A stretch of DNA of 64,000 nucleotides from Actinoplanes sp. TFC3 (lineage in GTDB: Bacteria > Actinomycetota > Actinomycetes > Mycobacteriales > Micromonosporaceae), in contig NZ_LOJP01000009.1 in the NCBI RefSeq assembly GCF_001553785.1, positions 1 through 64,000 of the forward strand. The letters are read 5' to 3'. The notes beneath the pieces were generated by a model. That model searched no databases, was not told where the DNA came from, and saw only the letters and a program-made list of their open reading frames with translations. Positions 8,093-15,996 of this stretch are shown here, piece by piece. Made by a program: the position numbers and the translations under genes. How positions within the stretch are numbered: the first letter of the stretch is position 1; every line of letters begins with the position of its first letter.

Positions 8093-9019
8093 TCAGCCGG
8101 ACGTCGTGGTGGGTGTGGCGTCAAAGTCGGTGACGGGATCCAGGAAGCCGTCGAGTGCCTGGAGGAACCAGGTGGGGTCCTCCTCTACGACGAAGTGTCC
8201 GGTCGGCGCGACGAGCCCGGCGAGTCGGGGTGCGTGGGGACGCAGGGCGTCAGCGACGCCGGTACCCATGCGGTCACCGCCGCCGATCGCGAGCACCGGC
8301 ATGGTCAGCGGACGATTCTGCAGCAGCGTGCGGTTCTCCCGCCCGTCCTCCAACAGGTCGCGGTAGTGCAGGAAGCCACCGCTCAACCGTTCCCTGCCCT
8401 GGTACGCGCGGGCGTAGAAGGCCAGGTCCTTATCGGTGAAGGTGCCCGGGTTGCTCAGTGCGGTGAACGTCGTGGTGAAGAACTCGAGCTCGTGGCCGTC
8501 GAACAGCATCTCCGGGATGTGCGGTTGCATGAAGAATCCGAAGTGCCACATCCCTCCCGTCGCAACGTTCATGGCTTCCTCGAGGCCCAGGCCCGGGAAG
8601 ATGACATCGATGGCAATCAGGGCCGCTACCTCGTCCGGGTGGGCGGCAGCCCAGGCGAACGAGACCATGGCGCCGATGTCGTGGCCGACGACGACCGAGG
8701 GCCCGGACAGTCCGAGGTGCTGCAGCACGCCTCGCATGTCCTCGGCCTGGTTGGTCTTGTGGTAGCCGTCTTCCGGCCGGGCGCTGGCACCGGATCCGCG
8801 CAGGTCGGGGACGACCACGGTGTGGTGCTCGGCGAGCGGGCCCATGACGTGTCGCCAAGCGCGTCCGGTCTGCGGCCACCCATGCAGCAGAATCATCGTC
8901 GGACCGCGTCCGCCGACGGCGGCCGAGATGGTGGTGCCGTTGGTGTCCACCTCGTGCACGGTGAAGCCGGCCGGCAGCCAGTGGTAGTCAGTGCCCGGGG
9001 CCGCGATCGTGTCGGACAT
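8093..9019 (-). CDS. Epoxide hydrolase/haloalkane dehalogenase-like alpha/beta hydrolase
   Basis: The 308-residue protein has the epoxide-hydrolase signature: oxyanion motif HGWPQTGRAW, strand VVVPDLRGSGAS, and a nucleophile elbow GHDIGAMV in which Asp replaces Ser. A cap region follows at about residues 145-230. The catalytic His is in PTGHFVVEEDP near the C-terminus. Hydrolysis of an epoxide or a carbon-halogen bond through an aspartyl ester is the expected chemistry. It is the last gene of a minus-strand operon after an SDR and an epimerase-like protein (39-bp gap), below a divergent MarR regulator. Confidence 0.85.
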   Translation of the reverse strand: MSDTIAAPGTDYHWLPAGFTVHEVDTNGTTISAAVGGRGPTMILLHGWPQTGRAWRHVMGPLAEHHTVVVPDLRGSGASARPEDGYHKTNQAEDMRGVLQHLGLSGPSVVVGHDIGAMVSFAWAAAHPDEVAALIAIDVIFPGLGLEEAMNVATGGMWHFGFFMQPHIPEMLFDGHELEFFTTTFTALSNPGTFTDKDLAFYARAYQGRERLSGGFLHYRDLLEDGRENRTLLQNRPLTMPVLAIGGGDRMGTGVADALRPHAPRLAGLVAPTGHFVVEEDPTWFLQALDGFLDPVTDFDATPTTTSG

Positions 9020-9058
9020 ATTTCTTCTCCTGCTGGTCGATGTTGGTTGCGGTGGATT

Positions 9059-9961
9059 TCAGTGGCGTGCTAGTTTGCGCAGGCGCGGTTCGCCGATCAT
9101 GGAGAGCATGTCGGTGTGCTCGGGATTCCAGCCGAGTTCGCCTCGTGCGGTGACCGCTCGAAGCCGGCTGGAGGCGGCCATGACCAGGGCCCCGAAGTCG
9201 CCCCATACCCGAGATGCCTCTGCCGCTGTGATGCTGCGGGTTGCCACGCCGAGGTCGCTGGCGACCCGCTCGGCGATCCAACGGTTGGGTACCTCCCCGG
9301 CAACCGCGTGGTAGAGACCACCCGCCTGTCCCTTCTCGAGGGCAACGGTGAACAGGCGGGTCACGTCGGCGATGTGGACATGGCCGTAGGTGTTCAGGCC
9401 GGGCCCGACGTAACAAGCGCTCCCGGTCGCGGCGACCGACTGGTAGATCATCGACACGTGGCCGTGGTCGCCGGGGCCCCAGATCAGTCCGGGGCGGATG
9501 ACCATGGCTCGCAGTCCGCCCGCGGCGGCGCCGAGGACCGTGTCCTCGGCCGCCTTGCGGGACTCGGCCAGGGGTTCGACGATGAACGGGTCGTGCTCTG
9601 CGAAGGTGTCCTGGCTCCAATCGCCCCCGGTGCGCTGCAGGAGCACCCCGCTCCCGGAAAGGAAGATCAACGTCTTTCCGGTGCCGTTCAGCGTACGGGT
9701 CAGTTCCTCGACGGCTGCGGTTTCCTGCGCCGGATCGGGCTGAGCGGCGTAGATCACGGCGTCGGCGCGCCGGGCCGCCTGAATCATGGTGGAACGCCTG
9801 GTGTCGAGGTCCCCCGCTACCGGGTCGACTCCCCCGGCGACGAGGGCCGCGGCGGCCGGCTCGGTGCGGGCGAGACCGGCGACCCGGTGCCCGCTCCCGA
9901 CCAGGTGCCGGGCCAGGGCTCCACCGACGAATCCGGTGGCGCCGATGACGAAGATGTTCAC
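9059..9961 (-). CDS. NAD(P)-dependent epimerase/dehydratase-family protein
   Basis: The 300-residue protein is an extended (atypical) SDR. It begins with the Rossmann motif MNIFVIGATGFVGGALARHL (GxTGxxG) and keeps the DADLxx-like strand in AARRADAVIYAAQPD. The usual YxxxK catalytic pair is not clear, although SRKAAEDTVL sits where the lysine would be. Related proteins include nucleoside-diphosphate-sugar epimerases and NmrA-like NAD(P) binders. It is 11 bp downstream of the SDR gene and 39 bp upstream of the hydrolase, so all three are probably one transcript. Confidence 0.8.
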   Translation of the reverse strand: MNIFVIGATGFVGGALARHLVGSGHRVAGLARTEPAAAALVAGGVDPVAGDLDTRRSTMIQAARRADAVIYAAQPDPAQETAAVEELTRTLNGTGKTLIFLSGSGVLLQRTGGDWSQDTFAEHDPFIVEPLAESRKAAEDTVLGAAAGGLRAMVIRPGLIWGPGDHGHVSMIYQSVAATGSACYVGPGLNTYGHVHIADVTRLFTVALEKGQAGGLYHAVAGEVPNRWIAERVASDLGVATRSITAAEASRVWGDFGALVMAASSRLRAVTARGELGWNPEHTDMLSMIGEPRLRKLARH

Positions 9962-9972
9962 GATGATCGTCC

Positions 9973-10725
9973 TCAGCCGGGCAGGGCGCTGCGCTCGCCA
10001 CCGTCTGCGAACAGCACGGCCCCGTTGACGTAGCTGCTGGTGTGGCCGACCAGAAACGAGACGACGTCGGCGATCTCGGCTGGGTGGCCGGCTCGGCCTC
10101 GCGCGTTGGTGGTGTCCAGAACCGCGATGTGCTCGCCGAGCATGGCCGCGGTGCCCTCGGTGTGCACCGGACCCGGTGAGACAGCGTTGACGCGTACACC
10201 GGACGGCCCGAACTCGGTTGCCCAGTAGCGGGTGAGGAGTTCCGTGGCGGCCTTGGACGCGGCGTAGGCGGCGCCGAAGGGTGCAGGCTGGCGTGCCGCA
10301 TTCGATCCGATCAGCACGATCGACCCGTGCCCCCGCTCGGCCATGCCGGGTGCCAGCGCTCCGACGAGTAGGAACGGGGCGCGGGTGTTGACCGCGATGT
10401 GCCGGTCGAAGGTTGCGGCGTCGGTCGCCGCGGTTGGCACGAACTCGTACACGCCGGCGTTGTTGATCAGGATGTCGATGTTGCCGGCCGCCGCGGCCAG
10501 GCGAAGCGTGTCCTCGGCGTCGGTGAGATCCGCAGTCACGAACCGGGCTACCCCGCCCTCGGCCGCGATCTGCTCCACCAGGGCCTTGCCACGGACCTCA
10601 TCGCGCCCGTGCAGGACGACTTCGGCCCCCTGCTGGGCCAGGTTTTGCGCGATGGCCCTGCCGATCCCGGACGTTGCTCCCGTCACCAGTGCGGTCTTGC
10701 CCCGCAACGCGGTGCTGGTGGTCAT
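9973..10725 (-). CDS. Classical short-chain dehydrogenase/reductase
   Basis: ATG 10725, with GAGGAGA upstream, opens a 250-residue SDR. Cofactor motif TGATSGIGRAIA (TGxxxGxG), NNAG motif at INNAGVY, catalytic Ser in VLIGSNAA, and YAASKAATELL (YxxxK) are all present, followed by the PGPV substrate-loop motif and the C-terminal SYVNGAVLFADGG typical of 3-oxoacyl-reductase-like SDRs. An NAD(P)H-dependent ketone/alcohol oxidoreduction is expected; the substrate is unknown. It is the first gene of a three-gene operon, divergent from marR-like 10848, with a palindromic operator candidate between them. Confidence 0.9.
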   Translation of the reverse strand: MTTSTALRGKTALVTGATSGIGRAIAQNLAQQGAEVVLHGRDEVRGKALVEQIAAEGGVARFVTADLTDAEDTLRLAAAAGNIDILINNAGVYEFVPTAATDAATFDRHIAVNTRAPFLLVGALAPGMAERGHGSIVLIGSNAARQPAPFGAAYAASKAATELLTRYWATEFGPSGVRVNAVSPGPVHTEGTAAMLGEHIAVLDTTNARGRAGHPAEIADVVSFLVGHTSSYVNGAVLFADGGERSALPG

Positions 10726-10790
10726 CGCAGTCTCCTCGCTGTCGTCGCGACGCCCGGATCGTCCGCGGCGCCTCCAATCACTATGCCGCG

Positions 10791-10817
10791 CAGATGTTCT
10801 GTTAGCAAGAAGATCTG
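10791..10817. promoter_or_regulatory. Candidate MarR operator
   Basis: CAGATGTTCT and AGAAGATCTG form a 10-bp inverted repeat with one mismatch and a 7-bp spacer, midway between the divergent MarR (start 10848) and SDR (start 10725) genes. MarR dimers bind dyads of this size. The position allows simultaneous control of both directions. Evidence is symmetry and location only. Confidence 0.6.
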
Positions 10818-10847
10818 CCAGGACGCTCGGTGTGCTAGGTTGCACCG

Positions 10848-11348
10848 GTGAGCGCATCCACATCCGGGAGAAAGCCGCGCCGCGAGGTCGGCGACTTGAC
10901 GCTGGAGACCGATCTGGGCTGGGCGATCCGCCTGGTCTCCACCGCGTTCAGCCGCGTCGCCACCGAATCCGTCGCCAACCTGCCCGGCGGACCCCGTGGC
11001 TATCTCGTTCTGGTCGCCCTTACCGGCGGGGAGCCGCCTTCGCAGCTCGCATTGGCTAAAGAGGTCAGCCTCGACCGCACGGTGATGACCTACCTGCTCG
11101 ACGACCTCGAAGCGCACAATTTCGTGACACGCCGGCCCGACCCGCGGGACCGGCGTGCACGCCAAGTCCTCATCACCGACACCGGACGCACCCGCCTCGA
11201 GCAAGTGCGGGGAAGCCTCGCCGCCGCCGAGGCCCGGATCCTCGCCGATCTTGACGAACGAGAAGCCGAGCAGTTCCGCGCCCTGCTGTCCAAGGTCGCG
11301 CAAACCGCCCAACGAGAGTCGATCGCACCCGTCGAAACGGATTGCTGA
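10848..11348 (+). CDS. MarR-family transcriptional regulator
   Basis: The GTG at 10848 opens a 166-residue winged-helix protein. The helix-turn-helix spans about residues 58-85 (PSQLALAKEVSLDRTVMTYLL) and the wing shows the family hallmark DPRDRRARQVLITDTGR (consensus DxRDRRAxxxxLTxxG). Flanking helices form the dimer interface. It is divergent from the SDR-epimerase-hydrolase operon and most likely represses it and itself until a small hydrophobic or phenolic ligand binds. The closest context is catabolism or detoxification. Confidence 0.9.
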   Translation: MSASTSGRKPRREVGDLTLETDLGWAIRLVSTAFSRVATESVANLPGGPRGYLVLVALTGGEPPSQLALAKEVSLDRTVMTYLLDDLEAHNFVTRRPDPRDRRARQVLITDTGRTRLEQVRGSLAAAEARILADLDEREAEQFRALLSKVAQTAQRESIAPVETDC

Positions 11349-11359
11349 CAACCCGGGTC

Positions 11360-11500
11360 CACTACTTGGCGCGGTCGGCTTTGGCGCGAAGCCATATCAT
11401 GATCAAGGCGATGGTTGCAGTGGTGTGGTAGCGATCGCGGAGTCATACCTGATCGCGACGGCGCGGAATTGCTCAATCCGCGCGATCCACGGCGGGCGCT
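11360..11500 (-). mobile_element. C-terminal remnant of an IS5-like transposase
   Basis: Minus-strand conceptual translation gives WIARIEQFRAVAIRYDS, then, after a frame change, RYHTTATIALIMIWLRAKAD and a stop. This resembles the last 40 residues of IS5-group transposases (RxxRxxTRYDK followed by ALxxIWL). No other part of the element is present. It sits between the MarR gene and an SDR gene. Confidence 0.6.
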
Positions 11501-11507
11501 GGCGCCT

Positions 11508-12350
11508 TCAGTCCAGATCTGTCGAACGGCTGAGCTTCTCCCACCTTGCCAAGTCGGTGCGCAACAGTTCGTGGTGGGCGGTGATGTGGTCGACTGCGTC
11601 GTTGCCTAGTGCCAGCCGCAGCGGTGGCTCAGCGCTGTCGAGCACCTCCAGAATGACCCGCGTCGCCTTCGCCGGGTCGCCAGGCTGGGTGCCGTCCATG
11701 GCCTCAACTGCGGAGCGGGTAGATCCCGTTGACACCGCATATTCAGCAATGATCCGTGATCGGTGCATCCGATGACCGCCGAACTCGGTGCGGAACGCTC
11801 CTGGCTCCACGATCAGTACGCGGACACCGAACGGGGCGACCTCCGCCGCCAGCGCCTCGGACAGGCCCTCGAGCGCGAACTTCGCCGAGCAGTACGCCCC
11901 GAAGCCCGGCATGCTCAACTGACCGCCCATCGAGCTGAGCTGGATGATTGCCCCGCTCCGCTGGGCACGCATGTGCGGCAGAGCGGCTTTGGTCACCGCG
12001 ACAGCGCCGAAGAACATTACGTCCATCAAGGCCCGCAGGTCGGCAAGGTCAAGTTCCTCGACCGCGCCGACACTGCCGTGGCCGGCGTTGTTCACCAGCA
12101 CGTCAATCCGGCCGAACTCGGCGATCGTCCGCTCGACCGAAGCCGCTACCTGATCATCGTCAGTGACATCCAACGGCGCCGTTCGTACCCGGCCCCCTCC
12201 GAAGGCGACAAGATCATTCAGCTGGCCCGGTTGGCGCGCGGTGGCCATCACCCGGTCTCCGGCGGCGAGAGCTGCCAACACCAGCTCTCGGCCGAATCCG
12301 GCTGAAGCACCGGTGATCAGCCACACCCGGCCTGTCTCCATCATTTCCAC
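11508..12350 (-). CDS. Short-chain dehydrogenase, retinol-dehydrogenase-like
   Basis: The 280-residue SDR has TGASAGFGRELVLAAL as cofactor motif, NNAGHGSVGAVEEL, catalytic Ser in IIQLSSMGGQ and the pair YCSAKFALEG. The PGAFRTEF segment and long C-terminal part match the actinobacterial 'oxidoreductase, SDR family' group often induced by LysR or MarR regulators. NAD(P)-dependent oxidoreduction of an unknown carbonyl or alcohol is expected. It is divergent from the LysR-type gene at 12454 with about 100 bp between starts, the usual arrangement for LysR control. Confidence 0.88.
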   Translation of the reverse strand: MEMMETGRVWLITGASAGFGRELVLAALAAGDRVMATARQPGQLNDLVAFGGGRVRTAPLDVTDDDQVAASVERTIAEFGRIDVLVNNAGHGSVGAVEELDLADLRALMDVMFFGAVAVTKAALPHMRAQRSGAIIQLSSMGGQLSMPGFGAYCSAKFALEGLSEALAAEVAPFGVRVLIVEPGAFRTEFGGHRMHRSRIIAEYAVSTGSTRSAVEAMDGTQPGDPAKATRVILEVLDSAEPPLRLALGNDAVDHITAHHELLRTDLARWEKLSRSTDLD

Positions 12351-12453
12351 CGTCGCTCCTGTATGCGTTGCACACGTCTATAAGAACTACCTTGCCGAAC
12401 CGTCCCGATTCGCCGCCAACACAGCCTTCCTTCAACGGTTACAGTCTTGGCCT

Positions 12454-13356
12454 GTGAGCGTTGAGTTGCGGCAACTGCGATACTTCGTCGCCGTGGCCGA
12501 GCACCTCAGCTTCAGCCGCGCCGCAGAACACCTGAACCTGGCTCAACAGTCACTGTCGCAGCAGGTCAAAGCTCTTGAACGCGGCCTGGGTGTACGCCTG
12601 TTCGATCGCGATACTCGCGGCACCCGGCTGACCGCCGCCGGACAGGTCTTCCTGCCGGAAGCATGCGCCGTCCTCGCCCGCTTCGACACCGCCGTTGTCG
12701 TGGTGCAGCGCGCTGGCCGCGGTGAGATGGGCCGCCTCAACGTGGCATTTCTTACCTCGACCGCCAACTACATGCTGCCGCCGGTCGTGCGAGCCATGCG
12801 AGAGCAATTCCCCGACCTCGAACTGACGACCCACAACGTACCGATTGATGAACTCGTCGCCGGCGTGCGTGCTGGGCGTTTCGACGCCGCGTTCACCCGC
12901 CCACCGCTGGTCGCCGACCTGGCGACCCGAGTACTGACTGTCGAACCGGTCTGCGCGGTGCTACCCGCCGGGCACCCCCTTGCTACCCGCGACGTACTGC
13001 ACTTGTCAGACCTTGCCGCCGAAAACTGGATTCTCACGCCGCGCGAGTCGTGGCCGCCCTGGCACGCCAAGTACGACCGGGACTTCGCCGCCGCCGGGTT
13101 CACCCCCAGGGTCGTCCAACGCGCCGACGGCGTACCGAACCTGCTCGGCCTCGTCACCGCAGGCGTCGGGGTGACCCGCCTCGCCCGCTCAGCCCGCAGC
13201 ATCCGACGCACCGGAGTCGTATTCGTACCCCTTGCTGATGACCACGCCGAGACCGTCGTCGCATGGATGCCCACCCGCGAAGGACCGGCACTACGGAACC
13301 TTCTCGACGTCACCGCTACCTTGACCCGAACCGTCAACCTCACATCCGCGGGCTGA
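12454..13356 (+). CDS. LysR-family transcriptional regulator
   Basis: A GTG at 12454 gives a 300-residue protein starting exactly at the conserved LysR N-terminus (VELRQLRYFVAVAEHLSF). The helix-turn-helix covers residues about 18-45 with RAAEHLNLAQQSLSQQVKALE, and a periplasmic-binding-like effector domain fills residues about 90-295. It is divergent from the SDR gene and probably activates it in response to a ligand of that enzyme. An earlier in-frame extension to 12163 overlaps the SDR gene and is not credible. Confidence 0.92.
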   Translation: MSVELRQLRYFVAVAEHLSFSRAAEHLNLAQQSLSQQVKALERGLGVRLFDRDTRGTRLTAAGQVFLPEACAVLARFDTAVVVVQRAGRGEMGRLNVAFLTSTANYMLPPVVRAMREQFPDLELTTHNVPIDELVAGVRAGRFDAAFTRPPLVADLATRVLTVEPVCAVLPAGHPLATRDVLHLSDLAAENWILTPRESWPPWHAKYDRDFAAAGFTPRVVQRADGVPNLLGLVTAGVGVTRLARSARSIRRTGVVFVPLADDHAETVVAWMPTREGPALRNLLDVTATLTRTVNLTSAG

Positions 13357-13378
13357 GCATTGGAGCGGCATGTCAATG

Positions 13379-13446
13379 TCCGCTCGTCGGCACGAGCGTG
13401 CGTCGGGCCGACGCCGACCTGCGTCACACCGTGTAACGACTCACCG
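13379..13446. repeat. 68-bp imperfect direct repeat, left copy
   Basis: This copy and 14125-14192 have the same length and orientation. They share TCCGCTC, then TCGGCACGAGCGTGCG, later CGACCTG and finally ACGACTCACCG, with scattered substitutions in the middle. The two copies bracket the truncated AraC/oxidoreductase pair. They could be scars of recombination, a duplicated regulatory segment, or ends of a lost element. Confidence 0.65.
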
Positions 13447-13490
13447 TCGACCGGTGCGGACGCTCGGCGGCAGATAGGACGTCGGAGCGC

Positions 13491-13765
13491 TCACGAGGTT
13501 CGGGGCGTTGGAAGCATTGTTTGGAAGGTTTGCCGGTACGCGGTCGGTGCGACCCCGGTTGTGTTGGTCAGGTGTTGGCGCAGCGATGCGGCGGTGCCGA
13601 AGCCTGCTTCCGTAGCAACTCTGTCCACCGGTAGATCGGTAGTCTCCAGCAAGCGTCGGGCGTGTTCGAGTCGCTGCCGCGTGAGCCACTGCACGGGTGT
13701 CATGCCGACCTCAGCGCGGAAGCGGCGCGTGAACGTCCGAATGCTCATCTGCTTGTGGAACCCGA
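13491..13765 (-). pseudogene. AraC-family regulator, C-terminal DNA-binding part only
   Basis: The reading frame carries a double helix-turn-helix of the GlxA/AraC type: MSIRTFTRRFRAEVGMTPVQ, RQRLEHARRLLETTDLPVD and VATEAGFGTAASLRQHL. The amino-terminal DJ-1/PfpI-like ligand domain that precedes this in GlxA-type regulators is missing. Upstream of about 13757 the minus frame no longer looks like this family; that DNA instead encodes an oxidoreductase tail on the plus strand. The gene was therefore truncated by a rearrangement at about 13750. Confidence 0.75.
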
Positions 13766-13937
13766 CAGCGCTGGGCTTGCCTCGCTCGTTGACCTGGTCG
13801 ACAAGGGGCATCTGCGCGTCGAGGTGGACACGGTGCTGCCCCTCGAACAGGTCGCCAAGGCCCACGAGATCGGGCAAGCTGGCCATACCAAAGGAAAGAT
13901 CATCCTGAAGCTTCGATCTTCTGCCACCGTTCGCTGA
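13749..13937 (+). pseudogene. NADP-dependent oxidoreductase (zinc-ADH/quinone reductase family), C-terminal fragment
   Basis: The plus strand reads LVEPDSAGLASLVDLVDKGH, then LRVEVDTVLPLEQVAKAHEI, then HTKGKIILKL before a stop. This is the standard end of medium-chain quinone-oxidoreductase-like proteins (LxxLxxLVDxGxLRVxVDxVxPLxxAAxAHxxxxxGHxxGKIVL). Everything upstream, about 80% of such a protein, is absent. It abuts the AraC fragment on the opposite strand at about 13750, so the two gene ends were fused by a deletion or inversion. Confidence 0.75.
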
Positions 13938-14040
13938 GCGACGGACCGCACAATCGCAGCGACGCGTCACCCGTGCCCACGAACGACCAGGCAGTCAACC
14001 GTCGGAGCGCGGCTGGCTCCAAGGCTCAGATCAACGCCTG

Positions 14041-14077
14041 CCGCCACCGTCCGAGCCAGCCGCTCGGACGGTGGCGG
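14041..14077. terminator. Strong perfect hairpin, 16-bp stem
   Basis: CCGCCACCGTCCGAGC pairs perfectly with GCTCGGACGGTGGCGG across a 5-base loop. It lies about 100 bp beyond the oxidoreductase fragment (plus strand). No T-run follows on either strand, as is common for actinobacterial terminators. A terminator left from the lost oxidoreductase gene is the simplest reading. Confidence 0.6.
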
Positions 14078-14124
14078 GAGGAGGGTGCCGTAGCGGAACG
14101 CCGACGAGGAAGACCAGCGACACA

Positions 14125-14192
14125 TCCGCTCATCGGCACGAGCGTGCGGGGGGGCACCCTCGACCTGAATCACGCCGAGTGACGACTCACCG
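14125..14192. repeat. 68-bp imperfect direct repeat, right copy
   Basis: Partner of 13379-13446, 746 bp away and in the same orientation. The best conserved blocks are the first 23 bases (one mismatch) and the last eleven bases (ACGACTCACCG). Confidence 0.65.
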
Positions 14193-14440
14193 CGGGCCGC
14201 CGCGCGCGGCCGGCGTCAGAACAGTAATTTTGAGGACCGGCTCGGCGGCCGCGGTGTTCAGGGCAGGCCGGGCTTCTCCGCCCCCCATTGACACCACACT
14301 GCCGTGGCCAGGTCGGTTCTCGCATCCTCGCCCGCGCATGCCGATGGGCTGACTGGCCGACCGGGGCGTTGGTCGCGGTCAAGCTAGAGATTCGTCGTGT
14401 TCGGCCCGTCCTGGTCTGACGGTGAGTTGTCTGCTGCTGG

Positions 14441-15643
14441 TCAGCAGACAAGCAAAGAGACCCGTTCTGGGGGAAAGCGGTAGCCGCTGCCGCGGGCGCC
14501 GGTCCAGGGGTCGAGCGCGACCACGCCGGTGGGATGGGTGGGATCGGTCGGCCGCTGCCCGGTCGTCGGGTCGCCTCCCTCGAACTGGACGAGGGCGTTG
14601 GGGCCGAGTCCGCATCCACTGCTGTGGAGGCGTACGCGTGCGGTGTTGGTGGGCAGATCCAGGCGGTGCCGGACAACGCCAGTGGTGAGGTCGACCAGCA
14701 GGATTGCATCCCCGTCGGCCCACGGGGCCTCTCGTGGGTCGCCGGCCCGGATGAGGGGCACTACGGCGGTGATCCCGTCGCCGAGCATCACCTCGCCCGG
14801 CCAGCCCGTTGGGTTGACGATCTCGCCGGGCCGCAGGTGGGAGCGCAAGTCGGCGTCGACACTGCCGGGCTGCCGGCCTCCCACGATCCAGTGCACCGTG
14901 GCCGCGCTGGTGTTCGCGGGTCTGGCCCAAATCGGGTCGCCGTGGGCGTTGACTGCGACAAGCTGGGCGTCATTGGCGGCTGAATCTTCCACCCGGCGCA
15001 CGCTCGCGCTGACGATGTCGACGACGACGGCCTTTCCCCCATCGGGACCATCCGCAGACACTGCTGCCCAGCGCGCGCCGGGTGACCAGAACACCGGACC
15101 CCACGCCGCGAGGTGGCCGGGTAGGGCCACCGAGCGCGATGTTCCGCTGTCCAGATTGCGCAAGACCAACCCGTCGGACCCTTCGTACAGCATCAGGACG
15201 GCACCGTCCGGAGAGATCGGACCGGGCCCCTCGTGCATCACGCTTTTGGGCAGCGTGTACTGGGAGCCGTCGGTGAGCACGAGGCGGAATCGGCAGTTCT
15301 CGTCCTCGTTCATGGGGTTGCACCGTGAGTAGAGGAACGCCGCGCGGGCCAGCGGCCGGTCCGGCAATGGCGCCGGATCGGCCACCGGCGAGTTCACCGT
15401 AGACAAAGCGGCGGTGGACGCGGCCGGCAAGTCGGCCCGCGGTCCCGTCGAGTGGGCCGCCGGGTCGGAAGCCGACGGGTGCCGCGCCGAGCACGCCGCG
15501 ACGAAACCGGCCGACACCAACCCCGCGGCCACCAGCACGGTCACCCGGCGGAGCCGGCCCGGCCACAGCGGTCGCCCGGACAGCTCCACGCCTACCTCGA
15601 CACTCTCGACGCCCGCGCCCGGAAACTCCGACGCGTCCCCCAT
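14441..15643 (-). CDS. Membrane-anchored or secreted beta-propeller-like protein
   Basis: ATG 15643 follows GGGAGGGG and gives 400 residues. A short cytoplasmic head (to about residue 30) precedes a hydrophobic segment, VTVLVAAGLVSAGFVAAC, ending in a cysteine in ACSARH that could be lipidated. The exported part has repeated beta-strand patterns typical of WD40/TolB-like propellers: GPISPDGAVLMLYEG, FWSPGARWAAVSADG, VVVDIVSASVRRV and ILLVDLTTGVV. No enzymatic motif is visible. The stop codon overlaps a 10-bp-stem hairpin that may terminate transcription. Function unknown; binding or surface scaffolding is possible. Confidence 0.7.
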   Translation of the reverse strand: MGDASEFPGAGVESVEVGVELSGRPLWPGRLRRVTVLVAAGLVSAGFVAACSARHPSASDPAAHSTGPRADLPAASTAALSTVNSPVADPAPLPDRPLARAAFLYSRCNPMNEDENCRFRLVLTDGSQYTLPKSVMHEGPGPISPDGAVLMLYEGSDGLVLRNLDSGTSRSVALPGHLAAWGPVFWSPGARWAAVSADGPDGGKAVVVDIVSASVRRVEDSAANDAQLVAVNAHGDPIWARPANTSAATVHWIVGGRQPGSVDADLRSHLRPGEIVNPTGWPGEVMLGDGITAVVPLIRAGDPREAPWADGDAILLVDLTTGVVRHRLDLPTNTARVRLHSSGCGLGPNALVQFEGGDPTTGQRPTDPTHPTGVVALDPWTGARGSGYRFPPERVSLLVC

Positions 15644-15996
15644 CACAGCACCCCTCCCGTACAGGCGGCGAGCCCGACGACCGCCACGCCCGCGCGGGGT
15701 GGGGCCGGCCGACCGTACCTCACCGACCACCACGGCCCGACGCGCCCGCACTGACCGGACCGCGCACCGCGATTCCACGCACACGAATCATTCATGGCTG
15801 CCAGCGTCGCGATCGCCGGGCCAGTGCGCCCGAGAGCCCGTACTCAACCGAGGGTGAGTACCGGCACCTACCTGCACGTCGATTTGACGACGCAGGTCCC
15901 ACCCATCGCCGACATCCGCTGGGTGCTGTAGGGCGGGGTGCCGGCTCCACATCCCGCAGTCGGTGCGAGTGCGACCTTGCACATACCGGATGCGGC
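15644..15996. other. Gap without recognisable content
   Basis: About 350 bp lie between the exported protein gene (which starts at 15643 and runs left) and the end of the phosphotransferase pseudogene. I see no gene, repeat or clear regulatory site apart from the expected promoter of the 15643 gene. Confidence 0.4.

Larger units (their letters stand above)
13938..14440. other. Gene-free stretch with hairpins and the right direct repeat
   Basis: No credible gene is seen. The stretch contains a very strong hairpin (14041-14077), the right copy of the 68-bp repeat, and at its end a 10-bp stem (14427-14451) that overlaps the stop codon of the minus-strand lipoprotein-like gene. The base composition stays high in GC. 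Confidence 0.5.

Noticed and set aside
13491-13970. Single 159-residue AraC protein over the whole minus frame
   Set aside because: Only residues from about 80 onward fit AraC; the first part is the antisense of an oxidoreductase tail on the plus strand.
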